Below are positions 9,501 to 17,316 of a DNA stretch of 64,000 nucleotides, piece by piece. The translations under genes and the position numbers were made by a program. Numbering within the stretch: the first letter of the stretch is position 1; each line of letters starts with the position of its first letter. Source of the stretch: Nematostella vectensis (taxonomy: Eukaryota > Cnidaria > Anthozoa > Actiniaria > Edwardsiidae); contig NC_064044.1 in the NCBI RefSeq assembly GCF_932526225.1, positions 5,059,747 to 5,123,746 on the forward strand, given 5' to 3'. The notes under the pieces were generated by a model. The model did not search any database. It saw only the letters and a program-made list of their open reading frames with translations, and was not told the DNA's origin.

Positions 9501-11836
9501 GAAACGAGTACGAGGGTCTGGTACCCGCAGACTTTGGGACAACCTTTGTGGACTGGGTTGCGTTCCAAGGAACCCCCAGGGGGGGGGGGGGGGGGGGGTG
9601 GTGGGAGGGCACGGAGTGCATGCAGCTTTCGCTTCCATTGGTAAGTTACATACCCGTCAACCTCCGAAAAGCTCAAGGCTTGATAATTTTTTGGGGGAAG
9701 GGGTGGGTTTAACCTTGCAGGCGTTTGCCTTATACTTTCTCGGGGACCCAGGGCGTAACTGAGTGTAACGAGCGCGAGCCGGAAGCGGACGAGCGCGCCG
9801 CGGCGCTCGTCTCGCGTTGAATACTCTCAGTGGCCCAGGGTCCCCAAAGATGTGCCGTATAGAAACCGAGGTTGTTAGATAAATTGCGCTACGCAAGGGA
9901 ATTCTTGTTTCAAATATTTTAATAGAAAATAGGCAAAATGACGATTATCTATAGAATAATTCTTCGGAAGCGATAAAAATCGCTAAAAAGCGGGAGATTT
10001 GGTGCTCAACGCGGGAGAGCTGGAGAAGGGGTCCAAAATCTTGAGACTCCCGCCTAATGCGTATGAAGTTACATACAAGGTGTGGAGTTACATACAATAG
10101 CACGACGGGATGTTTTACATGTCAGTCAATCTTGTTTTAAAAGCTGTCGTTTTTTTAGGTCGTTCGGTCATTTTCTTATTAGGCACTACATACCATATTT
10201 GAGAGTCCCACTTCAATCAATTGTTTGCTTTTTTACCGCTCTGGAACTTTGTAAGTCGAGAATTTCCACGTAAACTTGCAGGAATTCGTGTTTACTACGA
10301 TTTTTCTGGCAGCCATCTTGGAAATGGAGCCTAGTCCCTATCGTTTTAGAATATCACAGGTCTCCCGCGCGCTCGCCCCAGGCTCTTTTAGACCATTTAG
10401 AAAAACGACAGCCATTGATTGATATGCTACGACGAGATTTTGACCAATAAGATAAGTCTGTCTAGATGGATGTATAATAAGTGAAAATATTGGGTGCTTG
10501 TGGGTCATATCATGTTTTAAAATCTGTCAATTTTCAAGATCGCTCAGTTAATTACTTTACTTATTCAGTAATTAGTACATTTGCATACTATAATCAGGAG
10601 ACATTTTTAGTTAAAATACTATATTTTAAACTGTTGCAGAATAAGTTCGGTAGCCAGCCGTCCATTCTGCTAACCGCTAAGCACACCCGGGCGGATCTCA
10701 AACACGACTCGGCCACCCTGTGGACGGAAGATATCTCTGCCGGGAACTTCAAACTGTGTCTTCGCGAGTTGCAGAACTTTGACGGCGCACACAAGGACAT
10801 ACGCGTGGTAAGTGCTATAAAACCTCAAAAGTACGCGCACTCCGATTGGATCAAAGGCCCGAAACAACCAATCACCGTGGCAAGGCTTTGCTATTGGGAT
10901 CGCAGCGGACTAGAATTCAACATGTTTCTATTTTATCTCAGAACTGGCTTGCATATGAAGATCTTCCAAGAAACTTCTTCTCGGAACACAACGTACTGTA
11001 CTTCGCAAATTTGCAATCTCCATTGGCTGAGAACAGACACGCTTTCTGCCAGATAAGCTGACAACTATTGTAAACCGGATGTCTAGCCTGCTACTATAAC
11101 TGATTTAAGAAGAGGCTAACAAAATGCGCAGTCTGGAAATCAAGGTATAATTGAGACGCTGTTCTTTTCAGTGCCGTTTCAAATGCAAATAAATGCAAAG
11201 GAAGTCGATTGTTTCATCTTTATTTACTGTATTTATAGGAACGGTACATCGGAAAAACGGCATGTAAACTAGGCATGTCTTTTACCAAGTCGTTCTAATC
11301 TTTGTCACGCTATGAGCTTGATATCAGTAACTTAGTTTCAAAACTTAGTTTACTCAGCTTAGTTACTGAGCACCCTGTATGCTGTATATTCGTGACAGAG
11401 CTCAGAACGAGTTGTGCATTAGGATTTAACTTATTTTGTTTTGAATCTTTCTCTGGATAGTTTATTTACTATTTACTTTACTTATTTCCAACAGAATGTG
11501 GAATTTGCCGTCAATTACCGCAACGTTCCAACGATGCTGATAAGCGCTACCCACAATTCTACGCGGTCTGGAGCTATTCTACCAAAGTACAACAGTATTG
11601 CATCATGGGTAGAGGTATGCTTTGTCACTTGTCCCTTGCGTTGTGTTAGCTTTACTTTTGAACATTGAAATATTTTTTTTCATTTTGTTTAAAGTTATTA
11701 CACATATTACATTAATTGCGGCTTTTCTTTTTGTCTTAATAGAATGTCGACAAGCGTGGGTTTCGCGTCTGCGTCCGGGAATTCAACGATGAGGGAACTT
11801 ACGACCCTGTAGCAGTCAGTTGGACAACTCTACCAG
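488..11836 (+). CDS. Secreted multidomain protein: H-type-lectin-like repeats plus Kazal/follistatin-like module (damaged)
   Basis: Exons read by eye: 488-548, 924-about 1250, 2601-2756, 3656-3820, 6753-about 6884, 8487-9105, 9273-9640, 10640-10807, 10942-11052, 11495-11614 and 11743-11836. Exon 1 encodes a hydrophobic signal peptide (MAATWFYLSLQLFVGLVAV), so the product should be secreted. Several exons share one pattern: a Phe-Pro rich start, a Trp-Val/Thr-Glu core, a Cys-Leu-Arg-Glu strand and an Asn/Asp-Trp-Leu/Val-Ala ending. That is typical of H-type lectin beta-sandwiches, which bind GalNAc-type sugars in invertebrates. A Cys-rich Kazal-like module sits between repeats. Damage is heavy: local frame changes in exon 2, a stop at the end of the 6753 exon, a 50-bp repeat in the Kazal exon and an AT donor after 11052. 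It is either a decaying gene or an allele disrupted by repeats. More than one gene could be present, because no polyadenylation site separates the exons clearly. Confidence 0.6.
924..1250 (+). CDS. Exon 2, lectin-like region with two compensating frame changes
   Basis: The frame from 924 reads Gly-Asp-Asp-Leu-Gln then a beta-rich stretch containing VHVHITIYTLTSLE. From about 1069 to 1113 the sensible reading (EAAVGCVEIVTATSFDAS) lies in another frame. The first frame then resumes with VVIRIVVNCKPNDSLNVV. The main frame has a TGA inside the shifted piece. The exon's 3' end and donor were not resolved. Confidence 0.45.
1251..2600. other. Intron region; poly-T/A tracts and one MITE
   Basis: No coding sequence recognised. 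It contains A/T homopolymer runs around 1378-1391 and 1490-1498 and the inverted-repeat element at 2187-2454. Confidence 0.4.
2187..2454. mobile_element. MITE with TTTAAAGGGGCAG termini
   Basis: Inverted terminal repeats of about 24 bp: the left end starts TTTAAAGGGGCAGCGTCATG, and the right end is its near-perfect reverse complement ending CTGCCCCTTTAAA. Total length is about 268 bp with no ORF. The TTTAAA core at both ends would suit a TTAA-type target duplication, as in Kolobok/piggyBac-like families. The superfamily is inferred. Confidence 0.6.
2601..2756 (+). CDS. Lectin-like exon, N-terminal half of a repeat
   Basis: Acceptor TTTTCAG before 2601 and donor GTAAGT after 2756 enclose 52 codons in phase 0 (ACAVTSGPYRDLKTLRVNW to CEEVSFPK). 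It joins in frame to the exon at 3656 and supplies the first strands of a lectin-like repeat, with two Cys that could pair. Confidence 0.55.
2757..3655. other. Intron, no feature recognised
   Basis: AT-rich sequence between two in-frame exons. The open frames within it look like noise. A GC-richer patch lies at about 2780-2890. Confidence 0.4.
3656..3820 (+). CDS. Lectin-like exon (FPGRPDVYATQV...CLRELKNFNGAHEAIVV)
   Basis: Acceptor CATTTAG and donor GTAAGT bound 55 codons in phase 0. The residues closely parallel the exon at 10640: Trp-Val/Thr-Glu-Asp-Ile, Cys-Leu-Arg-Glu-Leu and Asn-Phe-Asn/Asp-Gly-Ala-His. This internal repetition is the best evidence that both are one domain family (H-type-lectin-like). 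Decayed copies of its 3' end and donor follow directly. Confidence 0.65.
3766..3977 (+). repeat. Exon end and splice donor in three decayed tandem copies
   Basis: The last about 50 coding bases of the 3656 exon plus its donor recur at about 3836-3905 and 3917-3975. Each has a recognisable TTCCACGCGTGTCT-like or CGCGATTTGAAGA core and ends at GTAAGT, GTTAGT and GTAAGT respectively. Divergence between copies is considerable, so the duplication is old. Confidence 0.6.
3978..4481. other. Intron, no feature recognised
   Basis: No coding pattern seen. It contains short self-similar pieces around GTGCCGAATCAAATG / GTGCCAAATCTAATT that may be an old repeat. Confidence 0.3.
4482..4690 (+). mobile_element. 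MITE copy, GGACTTGCGCTAAGAGATAACG family (right end missing)
   Basis: The left end and body match the element at 6933-7196, including the shared tracts CGCGCGCTAAGCCTTTTAG, CTTATTCAGCGCTTA and TTTCAGAAAGGGTTTAGT. The copy stops near GTGTGACGCGCGCAGC, so the right terminal repeat is lost. It is non-coding. Confidence 0.65.
4698..4843 (+). mobile_element. Short MITE, CCGTAGCAGGGGGTGG family
   Basis: It begins with CCGTAGCAGG and ends with GGCCTGCTCCAGCTCTG, an imperfect inverted repeat. The interior holds the family-typical blocks AAGGAAATGACCAGT and TTTTGTGCCCCCC. Other copies lie at 40326-40484, 63891-64000 and, more decayed, near 13017 and 33985. Confidence 0.6.
4972..6245 (-). mobile_element. 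Penelope-like retroelement, 5'-truncated (RT C-terminus plus GIY-YIG)
   Basis: Read on the minus strand from about 6240: the RT palm motif LRYIDGIFVVW, then PFLDVNVS, TDLYSKPTDKHQHLLFSSCH and IPYRLVLHIRRICS. A Cys-rich CGKKCLTCPYIRT linker follows, then a GIY-YIG nuclease (NVIYMIQCNRCYLQYIGET...RFNDHR) at about 5455-5270, and a C-terminus ending near 5155. This order is diagnostic of Penelope-like elements with an endonuclease. The N-terminal half of the RT is missing. Damage includes a stop just before LRYIDG, Gly for the second catalytic Asp, frameshifts near 5820 and 5420, and stops at 5504 and 5270. It lies antisense in an intron of the lectin-like gene. The 3' end carries a degenerate hammerhead-like motif. 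Confidence 0.85.
4976..5009 (-). ncRNA. Degenerate hammerhead-ribozyme-like motif at PLE 3' end
   Basis: The minus strand reads CCTGAGGA, a helix pairing GGCAG with CTGCC across a GTTTTGGT loop, then GAAATAT. This is the CUGANGA...GAAA core layout of a hammerhead. There is one extra unpaired A before helix II, and I cannot see a convincing helix III or cleavage triplet, so it is probably inactive. Confidence 0.45.
6404..6438 (+). CDS. Possible exon fragment interrupted by a MITE
   Basis: After a reasonable acceptor (AATGAAAACAG at 6403) the frame reads DLEVTPEDFHSV, comparable in style to the AYEDLPRNFFSEHN exon at 10942. It runs straight into the MITE starting at 6439, so a real exon here would be broken. 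Weak evidence: short length and no donor. Confidence 0.25.
6439..6594. mobile_element. MITE with CAGSSGCGTAGYCAGG termini
   Basis: The left end CAGCCGCGTAGTCAGG and the right end CCTGGCTACGCCCCTG are imperfect inverted repeats around a poly-G-rich interior. It is the same terminal type as the better-preserved element at 42879-43057. Non-coding. Confidence 0.55.
6753..6884 (+). CDS. Lectin-like exon ending in a stop (TTFEQKFFEPPIIITATTHDF)
   Basis: Acceptor TTTATTTTAG precedes 6753. The frame gives NTTFEQKFFEPPIIITATT, DFDPRNDDFTVYFHFETN, matching the Phe..Phe..Pro-Pro-x-hydrophobic start of an H-type-lectin repeat. It then meets TAA at 6882. A weak donor (AAC then GTGCGA, about 6866) might end the exon earlier. 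The inserted MITE downstream probably removed the original 3' part. Confidence 0.5.
   Translation, partial: NTTFEQKFFEPPIIITATTHDFDPRNDDFTVYFHFETNVRPPL
6933..7196. mobile_element. MITE, GGACTTGCGCTAAGAGATCACGTG family (complete)
   Basis: Inverted ends: left GGACTCGCGCTAAGAGATCA and the reverse complement of the right end GGACTTGCGCAAGAGATCAC. Each includes CACGTGAC. About 264 bp, non-coding. It is the reference copy for the partial copies at 4482-4690 and 34681-34790. Confidence 0.65.
7376..8486 (+). repeat. Minisatellite of tandem 3' splice sites, about 28-30 bp x about 35
   Basis: Each unit has the form ATCACTAACCCTTACCTCCC followed by CTTCACAG: a pyrimidine tract plus AG, then the first bases (AT, AT-C) of the Kazal exon. 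The last unit is the real acceptor of the exon at 8487. Early units (7376-7500) are more diverged. Variant subfamilies are clustered (CCCCTTCCCTCACAG near 8165-8350, CTGTCCTCCACAG near 8355-8486), the usual mark of stepwise local duplication. It contains CTAACCC but is not a telomere repeat. Confidence 0.85.
8487..9105 (+). pseudogene. Kazal/follistatin-like exon disrupted by a 50-bp tandem repeat
   Basis: The start reads LDPCLYVTCGFYAQCVAFG, WCVCDYTCPSYHDTLCSTAG. The end (9020-9105) reads GVTYKNTCQYQKAICQAKEN...HAGNC. Together they make one follistatin/Kazal-like unit, with the VTYKNTC...ICQA signature of a Kazal core, a serine-protease-inhibitor fold often found in extracellular matrix proteins. 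The two halves are separated by eight extra 50-bp copies (8581-9030). Because 400 is not a multiple of three, the halves are out of frame and stops appear. The exon ends in phase 1 before GTAAGT (9106), fitting the next exon at 9273. Confidence 0.65.
8581..9030 (+). repeat. Exonic minisatellite, 50 bp x 9
   Basis: The block beginning TCCCTCTTACCAGGACACGT recurs at 8581, 8631, 8681 and every 50 bp to 8981. Copies differ only by rare substitutions (CATGACACG in the first, GCTACACG versus ACTACACG, one GGCAGG). This near-identity argues for a recent expansion. Confidence 0.9.
9273..9640 (+). CDS. Complete H-type-lectin-like domain exon with poly-G tract
   Basis: Acceptor ACCATTTCTCAG gives a frame (PFILQRGRAQLSLDSVDVQC) that joins the Kazal exon in phase. 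The exon encodes a whole repeat: FYSSLEVHALLTVN, HDAITTWVEKISHSKFTTCA and FVDWVAFQGTP, then a Gly run coded by about 20 consecutive G (9579-9598), and TECMQLSLPL before GTAAGT at 9641. Trp-Val-Ala at the domain end is a hallmark of H-type lectins. The G run probably varies in length and could shift the frame. Confidence 0.6.
9641..10639. other. Intron, no feature recognised
   Basis: It contains a GC-rich patch (about 9740-9850, CGCGCCGCGG) and otherwise AT-rich DNA. No coding exon or transposon end was identified. Confidence 0.35.
10640..10807 (+). CDS. Lectin-like exon (ILLTAKHTRADL...CLRELQNFDGAHKDIRV)
   Basis: Acceptor TTGCAG, donor GTAAGT at 10808, 56 codons, phase 0 at both ends. It is paralogous to the 3656 exon. 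It joins in frame to 10942, which supplies the domain-ending Asn-Trp-Leu-Ala. Confidence 0.65.
10942..11052 (+). CDS. Lectin-like exon (NWLAYEDLPRNFF...) with AT instead of GT donor
   Basis: Acceptor TTTATCTCAG and 37 codons in phase 0. The exon ends CAG at 11052 and is followed by ATAAGC rather than GTAAGC. Splicing there would keep the frame into 11495. Without it, translation stops two codons later (TGA). The likely reading is a point mutation of the donor or a base-call error. Confidence 0.55.
11495..11614 (+). CDS. Lectin-like exon (NVEFAVNYRNVPTMLISATH)
   Basis: Acceptor TTCCAACAG and donor GTATGC at 11615 bound 40 codons in phase 0. It carries the Phe...Pro-x-hydrophobic-Ile-Ser start of a repeat and ends Ser-Trp-Val-Glu. 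It is completed by the next exon. Confidence 0.6.
11743..11836 (+). CDS. Lectin-like exon ending at an amplified splice donor
   Basis: Acceptor TCTTAATAG. The frame reads NVDKRGFRVCVREFNDEGTY, DPVAVSWTTLP, closing a domain with Val-Ser-Trp. It ends at CTACCAG before GTAATC (11837), which is the first unit of the tandem donor array. The following exon of the gene was not found. Confidence 0.6.
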
Positions 11837-12850
11837 GTAATCACTATACCTCAACAGGTAATTTCAATACCTCTACCAGGTAATTTCAATACCTCTACCA
11901 GGTAATTTCAATACCTCTACCAGGTAATCACAATACCTCTACCAGGTAATCACAATATCTCTGCCAGGTAATCACAATACCTCTGCCAGGTAATCACAAT
12001 ACCTCTGCCAGGTAATCACTATACCTCTGCCAGGTAATCACTATACCTCTGCCAGGTAATCACTATACCTCTGCCAGGTAATCACTATACTTCTGCCAGG
12101 TAATCACTATACCTCTGCCAGGTGATCACTATACCTCTGCCAGGTGATCACTATACCTCTGCCAGGTGATCACTATACTTCTGCCAGGTAATCACTACCT
12201 CTGCCAGGTAATCACTATACTTCTGCCAGGTGATCACTATACTTCTGCCAGGTATTCACTATACCTATGCCAGGTAATCACTATACCTCTGCCAGGTGAT
12301 CACTATACCTCTGCCAGGTGATTACTATACCTCTGCCAGGTGATCACTATACTTCTGCCAGGTAATCACTACCTCTGCCAGGTAATCACTATACTTCTGC
12401 CAGGTGATCACTATACTTCTGCCAGGTATTCACTATACCTATGCCAGGTAATCACTATACCTCTGCTAGGTGATCACTATACCTCTGCCAGGTGATCACT
12501 ATACCTCTGCCAGGTGATCACTATACCTCTGCCAGGTGATCACTATACCTCTGCCAGGTGATCACTATACCTCTGCCAGGTGATCACTATACCTCTGCCA
12601 GGTGATCACTATACTTCTGCCAGGTGATCACTATACTTCTGCCAGGTATTCACTATACCTATGCCAGGTAATCACTATACCTCTGCCAGGTAATCACTAT
12701 ACCTCTGCCAGATAATCACTATACATCTGCCAGGTGATCACAAAACCTCTGCAAGGTGATCACTATACCTCTGCCAGGTGATCACTATACCTCTGCCAGG
12801 TGATCACTATACCTCTGCCAGGTAATCACTATACCTCTGCCAGGTAATCA
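11831..12850 (+). repeat. Minisatellite of tandem 5' splice sites, 22 bp x about 45
   Basis: The unit is GTAATCACTATA plus CCTCTGCCAG (22 bp), with variants GTGATC, GTATTC and CTTCTG. Each unit begins GT and ends CAG, so it contains both a donor-like and an acceptor-like dinucleotide. The array starts exactly at the donor of the 11743 exon. Higher-order similarity (blocks around 12180-12290 and 12355-12465) shows multi-unit duplications. Confidence 0.9.
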
Positions 12851-13900
12851 CCTTCATTCCCACGATCCCCACACGGTCCCACCAAATAGAGTAGTACTTG
12901 ATGTATTAGGCCTTAGAAGTTTTAACTGCATATTTTGCTCTAATACTCTCCATACAGAGTGAGGCTGCTGAAGCCTCGTGTAGCAGAGGCCTAGGGCACT
13001 TAGGGCACGTCCCCCCACCCCCTCCCCCCTGTGGCTGTGCCCCAAGTACTTTCTTAATGTTTCTAATGTAACACCCCCTCCCCAATATTTTGAGGCCTGC
13101 TACGGCACTGAAACGAGATGGGATGGAATTTGTGTGGTTAAATGGGATGGGATACCTTCATCAAGGTTTTAAGGCCTGAATTGCAGTGTATTTTGTTACC
13201 CATAAGAATCTAACGACTCAGCTGTAAATAATTACTTTTGCTGCAAGTTTACTTTTATTCAATTCTAATAACCTCTTTTCTACTTAAGTTCTTTACATAT
13301 GGTCGAATTGATCGCCATCCATCGCTAATTAATTTAAATTACTGTTCGCTCAAGAGCCCTCCAAACCCAATGGAAAAAATAGTTCATTTTATTGGGGGTT
13401 AAAGGCGAATTTCCCCTTTTTAGACATATATTAAATTTTAAACTTATTTAAGCTTTTTTAAACATAAATTATAATTATTACAAGTGAATTGGGCACGGAA
13501 AAAGCCAATGTAAAAAAAAGGGCTAAAAAGTTGAACTTTTCTTTTAAAGGAAGTTTGGGTTATGGTCAAAATTATATGGAAACCTTAAAGAAAAACAGAA
13601 CTCACTTCGAATAAATGTAGCTCGAGGCATCGATAGCTCGAGTTCTAGTTATTATACATAAGTTTAGATTTCGGTTGATCATTTACTACTTAAATATTTC
13701 TGTAAGTATGACTCTCTTCATAGACCTTTTTACATTGGGTATAGTTGCGTCCCCCATTGCTTCTCTTGACGTCTATTTTCATGTCCATTGTCCGCGCACG
13801 TTGCCAAACTACTTGTGACGTCAGGGCTTCTCATCAACGAGGGGGCTTGTTTCGACAGAAAGACGTGTGGGTGTAAATCAGCACATGGAGTCGCCTACAG
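12851..13900. other. Intergenic or intronic, mainly repeat debris
   Basis: A decayed copy of the CCGTAGCAGG MITE family lies at about 13017-13108 (CCCCCTGTGGCTGTGCCCC ... GGCCTGCTACGGCACTG). The remainder is AT-rich. An open frame starting near 13788 has Cys residues but no convincing domain. Confidence 0.35.
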
Positions 13901-14353
13901 AACGACAAAAAAAAATAAAAATACAGGCTTGACTCACTTGAAAGACAAACTCAGACAATATGGAACGCCAAGCATTATATGGGTAGAAGGAGCTCTGCAT
14001 TTATGTCAGCCTCGTTCAGGAGGGCCTTGGAAATTATCCCCGGTTATTAGAAAGCAGGTTGACGAATGCCCTTTACAGAGAAAAGAGGCCTCTGCTAGCA
14101 GGGAAATTTATCCCTGGGTAAGAGCTAAACTGTTTCATAGGAACCGGCCCCCGGAGAATAAACCTGGGAGCGAGACTAGACTTTTTTAGCCTACGTTGCA
14201 AGCGTTTCTGTGGAGTTTTAGCAGGAATAGAGAGCGAGCGAGGAGTATGGGGCGAGCGGCTTGCCACGCATGGTAGGACTCTTGACGCGTGCCTTATCAG
14301 CGACTGGGAAATAGTTTGGAAAGGCAATATAATTCCTAGAATTGGACTGTTAC

Positions 14354-14473
14354 CTGAAATCCTCGTCTCCCTTGTGGGCCGGTACCTCGCTGACCGTTCC
14401 AGATCCCAGTTGAGTGAACGATAAGTACAGAGACCACCAAGAACCCAAGAACGCAACGACGTGTTGATTTCAT
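14354..14473 (-). CDS. First exon of a possible secreted peptide or collagen-like protein
   Basis: ATG at 14473 opens 40 codons: a basic start, a hydrophobic core (VLGFLVVSVLIVHSTG, a good signal peptide), then IWNGQRGTGPQGRRGFQ before a GTAACA donor. The tail can be read as Gly-X-Y triplets or as a Gly-Arg-Arg processing and amidation site of a neuropeptide precursor. A strong acceptor at about 13904 (T-rich tract, CTGTAG) would add an exon in phase 0 ending at a TAA near 13733, but that exon has no recognisable domain. Function unknown. Confidence 0.4.
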
Positions 14474-14639
14474 CTTGTCAAAGTTCAGTCTAGACGAAAT
14501 CTTTCTTCTTGGGAGCACTTGATTTTCGGTAACAAACTCTGATGCTTTATATAAGCCTCAAAACGAATTATTCTTGGCGTCTCTGCCAGTAAAAATAGTT
14601 CTTTTTGATAGATATCCGACAGGAGATTTCGGTCTCTTC

Positions 14640-16740
14640 AAAAGAAAGTTAGCTTTTCGGTTATTGTCACGTGACGAAAGTGTTTTTTTGCACCCGTCTT
14701 TAGCTATTTTATTGGCGAGTTTCTCAAAAGTGGTATAATCTAGCTTGCAATGTTATGTATGCACAGTAAAATGCAAGGCATATATATTTGTTTATGTTGA
14801 CAAAGGCTAAATAAGAAAAAAAGGAGAGTATAAAAGCACATCATTTGTAAATAGAATATATCTCATACATTTAAAACTTCTTGTTGGAAAATAACTTCAG
14901 GTGTTCTTTTGCGCTTGACTAATGCACATGTTTCTTGTCACGTGATAGCGTGGGTGTTTGCATACGATCCTTAGCGTTCCTTGGGCGAGTTCCTCAAAAG
15001 TTACATCTTGATTAAAACAGAAAAAGCAAAAAAGTAAATGCTGAAAAGCCGAACTATTAAATTGAAGATGAATTCGTTTTAAGTGGTGAAAGAGGTTTTA
15101 TAGACATCGGGACAGTTTGTCTCGGTGTCCCTTAATGAAAGCCTACTTTTCAATTGTGGAGTAGTTAGTTGCGCATTTTCAAACAATTTCTGATGAAATT
15201 TACAGCTGGTATAATCTAGCTTGCAATCAACTTAAGATGTTATGTATGCAAAGTAAAATGGTAGGCATAGATATTTGTCCAAAGCTGATGGAGGCTAAAT
15301 CGGAAATAAAAAGGATTATATAAAACCACATCTTTTGGTAAATATATTATATCTCATACCTTTAAAACTTCTTGTTGGAAAATAACTTCAAATGTTCTTT
15401 TGCGCTTGACTAATACACACGTTTCTTGTCACGTGATAGCGTGGGTGTTTAAATCCGATCATAAGCCTTCCTTTGGCGAGTTCCACTAAAGTCACATCTT
15501 GATTAAAAAGCGGTAAAGGCAAAGAAATGAATGCCGAAAAGCCGAATTATAAAATCTAAAAAACGTTTTTTCATGGACATCTGACAGTTAGTCTCAGTAT
15601 ACCTAAAAGAACGCTTGCTTTTCAATTGTGAAGTCGTTAGTTTCGCGTTTCCAAACATTTTCTGATGAAATTTAAGTGTGGTATAATCTAGCTTGCAATC
15701 AACAAGATTTGTTATGTATGCACAGTAAAATGCTAGGCATATAAATTTGTCCAAAGTTGATGGAGGCTAAATCAGAGATAAAAAGGAAAGTATAAAAGCA
15801 CACCATTTGTAAATAGAATATATTTCCTACATTTAGACTTTCTTGTTGGAAAAAAACTTCAGGTGTTCTTTTGCGCTTGACCAATGCACACGTTTCTTGT
15901 CACGTGATAGCGTGGGTTTCTGCATCCTATCCTTAGCCTTCCTTGAGTGAAATTCTCAAAAGTTACATCTTGATTAAAAAGCGGTAAAGTCAAAGAAATA
16001 AATGCTGAAAAGCCGAACCATAAAATCTAAACATCAATTTGTTTTTATTATTTTGTCTTGAAAAGAGCTAATTGAGCTGGTTAAAATAGTCTGGCTGTGC
16101 CACCCATTGATGGAAAATATTAATATATGGTTTTCCACCAAAACAGCTGACAAACGTTGTGCTTTAAACTTTCTCACTTCTCCTAGCTCAACTTTTCATA
16201 AGAAACCGAAAAGTTAGCATAAAGAAGATTAGAAAAGTTTAGAAGAAATTTAAAGATGAATTCGTTTTAAGTGGTGAAAGAGGTTTTATAGACATCGGGG
16301 GACAGTTTGTCTCGGTGTCCCTTTAATGAAAGCCTACTTTTCAATTGTGGAGTCGTTAGTTGCGCATTTTCAAACAATTTCTGATGAAATTTACAGGTGG
16401 TATAATCTAGCTTGCAATCAACTTAAGATGTTATGTATGCACGGTAAAATGCTAGCAATATAAATTTGTCAAAAGTTGATGGAGGCTAAATCAGAGATAA
16501 AAGGGAGAGTATAAAAGCGCATCAATTATAAATAGAATATATCTCATACATTTAAAACTTCTTGTTGGAAAATAACTTCAGTTGTTCTTTTGCGCTTGAC
16601 TAATGCAAATTGTGTTTGTCACGTGATAGCGTGGGTGTTTGCATCCGATCCTTAGCGTTCCTTGGGCGAGTTCCTCAAATGTTACATTCTAATTAAAAAG
16701 CGTTAAAGTACTACTGAAAAGCCGAATTATAAGTTTGTTT
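14640..16740 (+). repeat. Left tandem array of 470-719 bp units with TATA box and CACGTG
   Basis: Landmarks recur in order: GTATAATCTAGCTTGCAA at about 14733, 15210, 15680 and 16399; GAGTATAAAAGC or a close form; CTTCTTGTTGGAAAA; and CACGTGATAGCGTGGGT. Spacing is about 477, 470 and 719 bp. The longer unit contains an extra about 248-bp block (around 16040-16260). The TATA boxes face the GPCR genes, so the array may act as repeated promoter modules. That role is inferred. Confidence 0.8.
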
Positions 16741-17316
16741 TTAAAATCTTGTCTTGAAAATAGCTAAAACGAACTGATTTGAAATAGGCGTGTTATCCTC
16801 GTTTATGGAGAAAATGTTCTGACACTGTAGATGATTTAACGGACGTTATGACAAATCCTTCACATGAGCTCAATCTGAATCATAAGAATCTACGAGAAAT
16901 AAACATATAGAGGTTTGAAGGCGCTGCGTTTCTTTTATAAGATTGGGTATGTCAATGTGAGAGTCAAGAAAGAGATATTTTCAATTTGGGAATATATTTA
17001 TGGCTTCGTTGTCAGAAATGTCGTTACCTAGGGAAAGTTAAGCCCATTGGTCGCTCACCAAGAGCTTTCCTTCTCTTTTTTAGATGAAGAAGGATTGAGA
17101 ACTTAGTTTTACGACGAAATATCTTGGGTTTCGTTGGTATAAAACGAATATGGTATTCTGGTATACAGACAGGAACACAAAATTTAACTTCGCTGAAAAA
17201 CCTTAAGTCGAAGACTCTGGTAAAACGCTAGCAAAAGGGGGAGGCGAATGGTCAATCCGAGAAATTTCGAGACGAATATGGTCAATCCGAGAAATTTAAA
17301 ACGGCGTTTCGCCGTC
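16741..17316. other. GPCR upstream arm, shared with the inverted copy
   Basis: No ORF. The sequence reappears in reverse complement at about 23700-24420 with scattered differences, so it is part of the palindromic arm. Confidence 0.6.

Noticed and set aside
9371..9676. Proline-rich minus-strand ORF
   Set aside because: Complement of the poly-G tract in the lectin-like exon; no splice or domain support.
13788..14189. 133-codon plus-strand ORF with several Cys
   Set aside because: No domain, no clear acceptor/donor, GTG-type start. It might contain an exon of the upstream gene, but the evidence is too thin.
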